NCBI GenBank assembly: GCA_036365455.1
Contig: JAWQUS010000007.1
Span: forward strand, 20,352,001-20,416,000
From: Macrosoma leucophasiata
Lineage: Eukaryota > Arthropoda > Insecta > Lepidoptera > Hedylidae
Reading direction: 5' to 3'
DNA length: 64,000 bases
Numbering within the stretch: position 1 is the first letter of the stretch; each line of letters begins with the position of its first letter. The position numbers were made by a program, and so were the translations under genes. The notes beneath the pieces were generated by a model. That model was given only the letters and a program-made list of their open reading frames with translations, was not told the DNA's origin and did no database searches. Shown in pieces: positions 37,101 through 46,100 of the stretch.

Positions 37101-40100
37101 ACAAACGTGCATTCACATTGATAGTTAATTAATATTGTTACTTTTTAACATCAGTTGTATTAATAACAACATCCTTCTATTTTATTTTATAGCGAGACGA
37201 AACATGCGTTTTGTATTTCAAAATAAGTTAAAAAGGAGTTGGGAAAACATAATTCACATTCAACTAAGTGGAAGGCAAACATTTAAATAGAACGGATCCT
37301 TATTTATACGAAAGGGTCGCGTCGTATCCGGAGCGGATACATCTCCGACTCATTACCTACATACCTACACTTCAATTATTTATCGCATTACGACTATTTT
37401 CTTTGGAACATTCTCACCATTCCACTTAGAATGTTTTATGAACCCAATCCTATCTTCATTTCTGTCAGTCAAATGGAGTTTACAAGATAGGTACCTCATT
37501 ACCAATTCTGTTAAAACCTATGAAAAAGTTATTATTTAATTACTTCCTCTCAAAGGAATTCCGATCGTACAAATTGATAACCTTATATCTGTAGAGCGAA
37601 AATTGCACCGACCCTCATTGCATTTGTCTGGCCTCAGCTGAGCATCCAACTCGCAAGGGTCTCCCTCCAGTTCTGAATATTCATTTAGACTGAGAGTCCT
37701 TCAAGTGAAAAAGACAAGTGCCGCCTACATAATTTCATTACTTTTTTTTAATTTTAAAGGTTGTAAAAATTAATGAGATTAGACAGTTTTGGGCAATATA
37801 CTACGACCACTTGAAGTAGCGAATTCAGGGAGAGGAGAGGGTCTCAAGTCTTGATTTTTGTAATGTTTCCTATTATAAAGCTTGCCTTCAGCTGAGTGAA
37901 GTGCCTCCCCTAAGGCCGCTTCATCATATAATAATAATAATAATGGCAACCCATTATGCGTCCCACTGCTGGACACGAGACTCTCCCCTTTTTAGGAAGA
38001 GGCCAGGAGCTTACTCGACCACCCTGCTCCAATGCGGATTGATGGAGGTGGGTTGGGTTAGTGGCCAACCCGCTGTCGGATGATTTCAACCGGGTGATAG
38101 CAACCGGGACCGACGGCTTAACGTGCCCTCCGAAGCACGGAAACGCGCATTTTATTTGCCACTAGCGGTCACCCATCACACTACCCGACCGCGCCCGTAG
38201 TGCTTAACCGAGTAGATCGCTTATTATCACACCAGCCGCTGGGCCATGCGCGCTTCATCATATCTAAAGATTATTTTGTTGTTTGGACAGGTCACCGGGC
38301 TCATACAGTGTTCGTGGGTGTGCACGTGCCTGCGCGTCGCCACTCGCATCGCAAACACAAACACCATCACCGCAATGGCGATAAGGACCCGGAGAAGCCA
38401 AGTGAGTATATCGCTTGTGAGAGTCTCTATTGTAGAGGTGAGAATATTCATGAACACTATTTTTTTATTTTGAACACTAATGCACTGAAAACCTTGCACA
38501 AATTTTAAGAGCGTCTAATACGTCTATGCCACAGACATATTGGATGCTTTAAATGTTCCCAGACAAATAAACCACGGGAATTATCTAGATTTCTAGATCC
38601 ATTCAAGGAGAAAATCATCAAGCCACATATTACGACATGCAACAGGTACAGAGTGAAATATAGACCCACAAGAGTGCTTATATTTACAACGTAGAGATAT
38701 TGTCCTTCCGTCAAAAAAAATCCAACTAAAATTGATATAATTATATCAGGAAGTAAAACATAACTCAAGAAAGACATAACTGCGCCCCCTAAAATCTAAA
38801 TACACACACTGACGTGCTTAAACTTTGAAATTAATTAATAAAAGACGTGTATTGCAATCCTAGTCCATTGTTTCTTATGTTCACGACTGCAAGGAATAAT
38901 CCAGGTCAGGCTTCAAAAGAGCTTTGTAGAGCTAGTACTTACCTCGATATGAAAGACATCATAGGTTTGTTGAATTATTCTCAATAACACATGCGAGTGA
39001 ATCATGTCGTCACTGCCACCTCAAGGCAATGCAATAAAATGTGAAGGAATAATTCGACAGTCGGGGAGGACTTAGTAGACAGTAGGGAGAGCAACTGGAC
39101 TAGTGATCCCAGTCGTCGCGGGTTCAAAATCCGCCTGAAGTCTTTCTTTTAAAATAAATCCTAGGTTTATAATGCTTTTTCCGTATCTGCTAATGGCAGA
39201 ATCCATTACATTTCATTCGATATGTCGACGCCCAGTACACTTGACATTCCTGCTGATTTGGGTTAGGTTCAGTTGATGTGGCTTTTTTATGTAAACGAGC
39301 AACGGACAGATTTGGTTTTGTCGAATTGAATTGGTCCAAATTCGACTATCCCCAAGACGCGATCTAGAGAATATTAGATTTCAGACACGAGTCTAGTTCT
39401 GATTTCGTGACCGAGATAAATTTGTGCGCATACTACTGTACCTCCTCCGTACAATCATAAGCGTAGTTTTGGATGTAAACTTTTGCTGCATTATTACATA
39501 GTAACGCACAGCCTTATAGGTCACTAGCATTGATAGGTAGGGTTGATGGTAGATGACTTTGTCCGTCAACCAAAACTTTATTAAGTTGCCCAGAAAAAAA
39601 TCTGACTTTGAAATGACATTGATTGTCAGGAAGACATATGGTAACTCCTAAAGAATATGTTAAATCTCATTAAAGGACTTAAACCATATTTGCTTTAATA
39701 GCAACTTGTAAGAGATTACGTGCTTGAGTGGTCCTATAAATGTCTACAGTTTTGTATCCGTAACGCTCGCCCAAGACTTTTAAATTAAGTTTGTAATAGA
39801 CTAATGCTTCTTGAGTATCGAATACATACTTTCTATCTATACTATCTTTCACTAAGACGTAGTTTTTTCTCAAGTCCGGCTATCGCTGTATTGTCTACTA
39901 AGTAGAGGTTGATATAAATATATTTATCCAAGCACAGACTAAAATGCTAAAAGCTTCCACTTAAAGTGAAACTCACTTATCTCATTAGAAGACAAACCCG
40001 CCGAGGAAACTCAATGGACCTAGTTTAGAATTTGTTCAAAGAAAACACTTTACAACTACATCTAAGGATACCGCATTTTAATATCTGCTGCAAAATTAAT

Positions 40101-43100
40101 TGATTCGATAATCACAATTGAAAGTAATCTAAAATATGCTATAAAATCTATATTGCGCGAAAACAAAGGCAGGAAAAACAAATATGCTTACCTAAAGCTT
40201 TTTGTAAAGAAACGCTTTCGCTAGCTAAACGAAACTTTTATGAAAAGTTATGACGGAGGTAAATTTAATATAATGATGGGGATAATAAAGCTTGTTCCTT
40301 GTATGAAAGGAATTACATTTCAACAGAAAAGAAAATATGGTGTAAAGACAACTATAAAGTGAAAAATACCATAAATCGGTACAATAAATGAACATGACAC
40401 CAGGAAAGGAATCCTAATATCAATGAACCGACCCGAGATTGAACTAGCTAAGCTCCCGAGGTGGTTAAGGAAAACCTTCAATCAAATCGAAGAATCAAAA
40501 AACGCAATATATGTGCCTACTTAGATATTAATTAGGTATTACATTAAAAAATCATCAATCAGAAATTGAAAGCTACACCTTTATGTGAGTCTGCATTAAC
40601 TTAAAATGTTTAGTCCCCACTAATAAAGCATTGCAACGAGTCAACAGTTTTTACAGTTGAATGGACTGTTTGGTAATCATGCTAATTGTAAAATTACGCC
40701 TTGTTTGCATCGAAACTATTATTGTAAATGTTATTTGTATGGCTCCATAAATATTCAATCCAAGGCATTATTCGCACATGTGCAAAATGTTTTATTTCTA
40801 AAGGGTACCTGCGTTGATTTTTAAAGCAAATCTAATGTAACAGACGCACATGTTTAGGATTTCATAATTCAAAAAGAAATAAGTCACACTTACAAATATA
40901 AATACATAACATATTATTCAAAACAGTAAAGCACACAATAATCCCACACTTTTAACAGAGGTTACGCCCTAATCTCTAATAATATAGTTTTGTGGTTATT
41001 TTACTTCACGTTATTCATATCTTCGAGTGGAGTAAATTATAATAATCAAAGTTCAAGTTCAAAGGTCAACGAAAAATACATGAAGAAATACTTATAGTAT
41101 TCGTAATCATCTTGTACTTGTTCAATCTGCCTTATGATTGCTACTATTCTCAACATAATATAGCAGATATATTACAATATCTGCTTCTAATAAACATACA
41201 AAAGCATTCGTTAGCTTTTTGATGTCATTCTTGCAAATATAAACATGCTCGACCTTGAGAACAAATATTTTGTCGACATCTAATGCTTTGCTACTAGAAT
41301 ATTTTTTGTAAGTTACCTACTACTTCAGTACCTACTTATTTAGTATTGTATATTCGTAATTCAAATTTATCAATGCTAATAAATCAAATGTTACCACTAA
41401 TGTTTCTAAAAACCAAGAACAAAAATACAAAACAGCTAAAATTATTTTTCTCATTAGAATTTCCTTTAATCGAAATATAAGTTCTATTTCTGTCTCAAAC
41501 CTGTTTTTTTTAAACATTTAATTGAATTTCGCCGAATTGGAATCCGATTTATAAATCAATTGCTTCGAGAATACAAATTGCTATTCAAATCCGTAGGCCC
41601 TCCGATTATGGCCCGAGTCAGAAGATTAAGCGTCACGGATGATGGGGAAACACGTAAGATAGAGCATCACCTAGACTTTTTAAATTCGACTTTCTTATAA
41701 TTTCATCCCTCCCATTATAACTTTTCATACCATGAAAGATTTATTTGATAAATACGCTTTGATTAAATACTTCCACGTCTAGACCGCAAGTACCGCAACC
41801 ACCATCTTAGATAAATTAAAGCCAAGTAATTATTTTCTTCATTAGAATTTCCTTTAATCGAAATTTAAGTTTTATGCCTGATTTATATTAAAATAGCTTC
41901 ATTGCTTAACCAAACAGCGTATCTATCCATGTAAATCTCAACTCGTACGGAATAGCATGGTTTAACATTATTTAGAGTTTATCTCAAACCATCTTTTTCG
42001 CATGCTTATTATCTCTCTTGAATAATTATTATATTTTTTTCTCCTAAAACATTATTTCCTTTAAGACTCTCTTTATAGGTAACATTTCATATTTATTGTT
42101 ATTCTGCACTAATTAATTTTAATACAATTTCAGTTACTCCACCGGCCCAAAGAGTGCAGTTTATACTCGGGGAAGATATCGACGATGCTACTCTTGAATC
42201 CCACCCACTTTTCTCGGAAATGGAAGAACTTGTCAAAGATGGCGATGAACTCGAATGGAAGGAAACCGCTCGATGGATCAAATTTGAGGAAGACGTCGAA
42301 GAGGGTGGCAACAGATGGTCGAAACCACACGTCGCAACGTTATCACTCCACTCATTGTTTGAACTGCGCAGTTTAATCCTCAATGGTTCAGTCATACTTG
42401 ATATGGACGCCAATTCTCTAGAACAAGTAGCTGAAAATGTATTAGATAATATGGTAACAGATGGTTCCTTGAGTTATGATTGTCGCGAAAAAGTTAGAGA
42501 CGCTCTATTGAGAAGGCATAGACACCAACACGAGAGAAGGAACCACAATAACATGTCCAGATTGCCCCTAATTCGATCTCTGGCTGATATCGGAAGAAAT
42601 CATTCTTCTTGCAAAAGTGAGTGTACCCCAAAATCTATATCATTATATTCGATAACTAGAATTGTATTCCTTTTACGTTGTGCATGTTCTTATAGCAATT
42701 ACATGGATGTTCTGGAAATATCCTATCAGATTTCCAGGAGGGTGGCTCTCGACGCTCTAGTTCCAGGAGTTGTCGGGGGTCTACCTCGTCTCCACACACT
42801 GCTCTTCTCCAGGCGCCTGACGCGAGAGGCTCTTATCTAGCTGTCCCAGGTCAGCCAAGCGTGAGAATTGGTAAAATGTGTGCACCTAAGCTCACGAAAT
42901 CCACGACTATGAGTGTTTATTAACACGCACGCACTATATGCTCACTTATGTTATTTGTTTATACATGTACTCACTGGTTTTCTAAGCTAATAATTGTATG
43001 TTAGTAGAAAATATATATTTTTTTATATTATTGTGAATCTAGCAAAACTTAATATTTCTTGTAATGTTGGCATTGTATATTACAGTGGATGAAGGCGGTA

Positions 43101-46100
43101 CAACAGCAGGACATTCACACAAGGGAGATTTCGGTCGTTTCCTAGGCATCCCTAGTGCGGGTAACCGCTTATCCTTAACATGTCTTCATCGATGTTATTT
43201 CTTCTTAATACGTTTTATTATATTTGTTCAACCATTCTATTCATTAAAAATCTTTGTCCATATTTGTTCTTTTACAGCTAACAGCTATTGTTCTGTTTTT
43301 GGATTCTTCAAATGTGTAGCTTATGCTTTTTACGTCTTACGAAGATAAATGTGAAATTTCACATGATGATGAATATTATTTCATTTCTACGACGTCTCTA
43401 AATATTAAGGGGGTAAACGTCGTAAATAAACCATTTATATGTAAAAAAAATCATCCATTACATAATTGCCAGTGAAAAGTAGGCACATCTTAGCTTGTTT
43501 TGGATTTTGCACCAATCATCTATGTATTGTTCAAACGCTTTAAAAGTTATTTTAACGTTTCGAAAGTAAGTAACTGTTAAATTAAATACTATGATGAATA
43601 AATTATTGCAGGTGGGGTCCAAGAAGAGGGAATGGTCAAAAGTCCTAGCAACATGTCAATGCACCGCAACCATAGCACAGGAGAACTTCCTATGAATGGA
43701 GATATAAATCACAAGTGTAACACTAATTTTATGCGTAAAATTCCGCCTGGAGCAGAAGCGTCTAATATTCTCGTGGGTGAAGTGGACTTTCTTGAAAAAA
43801 CTTTATCGGCATTTGTCAGACTAAAAACAGGCACAATAATGGGTGATCTAACTGAAGTGCCCGTTCCTACGCGCTTCATGTTCGTATTACTTGGACCACC
43901 AAACAATTCCAGTTTTCACGAAATCGGTCGAGCTATGGCGACTCTAATGTCAGATGAAATTTTTCATGAAGTGGCTTATCGAGCTAAGAAAAGGGATCAT
44001 TTATTGGCAGGCATAGATGAATTTCTCGATGCTGTTACAGTTTTGCCACCTGGAGAATGGGATCCAGCTATACGTATTGAACCTCCAGCTGCTATACCGT
44101 CACAAGACCCTCGTAAACGACCTGTTGATAATCATCTAAAGGATGAACCAGATGAAGAAGAAGAAGAACAAAAACAAAGAGAAGAATCAGGTTTAGCTAG
44201 AAGCGGAAGATTATTTGGAGGGTTGATTAATGACCTAAAAAGAAAAATGCCTTGGTATTGGTCTGATTTCAAAGACGCTTTAGCATTACAATGTGTCGCT
44301 TCATGGATATTTCTCTACTTTGCTTGTTTATCACCTATAATCACATTTGGAGGTTTACTTGGTGAAGCCACAGGAAAAAATATGGCAGCAATGGAATCTT
44401 TAGTATCTGGATTTGTTTGTGGAATGGGTTACGGATTTTTTTCAGGACAACCGTTAACTATTTTAGGGTCGACTGGCCCTGTACTGGTTTTCGAAACAAT
44501 CGTGTTTGAATTTTGTAAACAAATAGGTTGGAATTACATGTCGTTTAGATTTTGTATTGGTACATGGACGACAATTATTTTGTTAATACTGGTAGCGATT
44601 GATGCTAGTGCGTTAGTTTGCTACATAACGAGATTTACTGAAGAGAATTTCGCTACTCTCATAGCATTTATATTTATTTACAAGGTATAGCGAAATGTAA
44701 TTAATTATGAATTCACCATCTAAATACACAATTTTAAATTAAGTCTCTGTAATACAGGCGGTGGAGAACGTTATATCTATAGGAAAGAAATACCCTCTCA
44801 AGACACACCCCGACGAGGTTCTCAATTATGAGTGTTACTGTTTGCCAAGCAATTACTCAAGAGTGCCCGAACAATTTAATTGGACCTCTGTTGATAAGGA
44901 GTCTTGTCAGGTAACTGATTTATTAGTTTTCAACTACAAGAACATAATAGGTAACGATGAAATGAAATGAAAATGAAATATATAACTATAAACTAACCCC
45001 CTTATTATTAATAACGGGGTAAGCCTTTTTTATTTATAGAACAATCAAAAATGAAATCGTCATAGACTTTAAAATTATGTACATATTTAGTAAATTAGGT
45101 GAACAATTCATCAATATACCTATCGACCAACCAGTAGGTATACTCGTAAATAACGTAAGAAAAGTATCCCACTGGGAAAAGTTTAGTTTTGATTTATGTC
45201 CTTAAATCAGACGTTTTCTTTTCAGTTATACAATGGCACATTGGCGGGCGGTGGATGTGATACCAAAGTTTATGTACCGGATGTGTACTTGATGTCAATA
45301 ATATTGTTTCTTGGCACTTTCACGATATCGATTATACTGAAAGATTTCAAGAACTCACTGTTCTTCCCATCAAAGGTATTAAATTAATTATTTTTCCAAA
45401 TGCACATAATTATAGTACCTACTTAATAAGGGTTTTGTCCTAATCCCGGTTTCCTTTTTTCTAGGTCAGACAAATCATCAGCGATTTCTCCGTAATTATT
45501 GCAATTTTGTCGATGTCGTTCCTCGATTACAAAGTTGGAGTGAAAACGCCCAAGCTAGAAGTTCCATCGGAATTCAAACCTACGCTTCCTACAAGAGACT
45601 GGGTGATAACACCATTCAATGGCAATCCCATTTGGTCAGCTTTAGTGGCCATACTCCCAGCGTTGTTGGGGACGATACTCATTTTTATGGACCAGCAAAT
45701 CACCGCAGTGATTGTCAACCGTAAAGAGAATAAGCTGAAGAAGGGATGTGGCTATCATTTGGATCTGTTCGTACTGGCCATTTTAATACAGATTTGTTCC
45801 ATCATGGGTCTACCATGGTTCGTAGCTGCGACAGTATTGAGCATAAATCATGTGAATTCTTTGAAAGTCGAATCAGAATGTGCTGCTCCGGGAGAGAAAC
45901 CTCGCTTTTTGGGCGTTCGAGAGCAGAGAGTAACACATATCCTGATATTTTTGATGATTGGCTGTTCAGTGGTGTTGACACCGGTCCTTCGTAATATACC
46001 TATGCCAGTATTATTTGGAGTATTTCTCTATATGGGCGTAGCATCCTTGAAAGGCCTGCAATTCTTTGACAGGATACTTATCATGTTTATGCCCCAAAAG

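Noticed and set aside
39679..39873. 64-aa minus-strand frame in Ndae1 intron 2
   Set aside because: No domain, AT-rich codon use and no splice partners. The same applies to other short frames such as 4430-4708, 53147-53467 and 62402-62599.
42617..42840. Continuation of Ndae1 exon 3 as a 228-aa open frame
   Set aside because: The frame after GCAAAA|GTGAGT has no SLC4 similarity, while the GT donor joins exon 4 in frame with family-like sequence.
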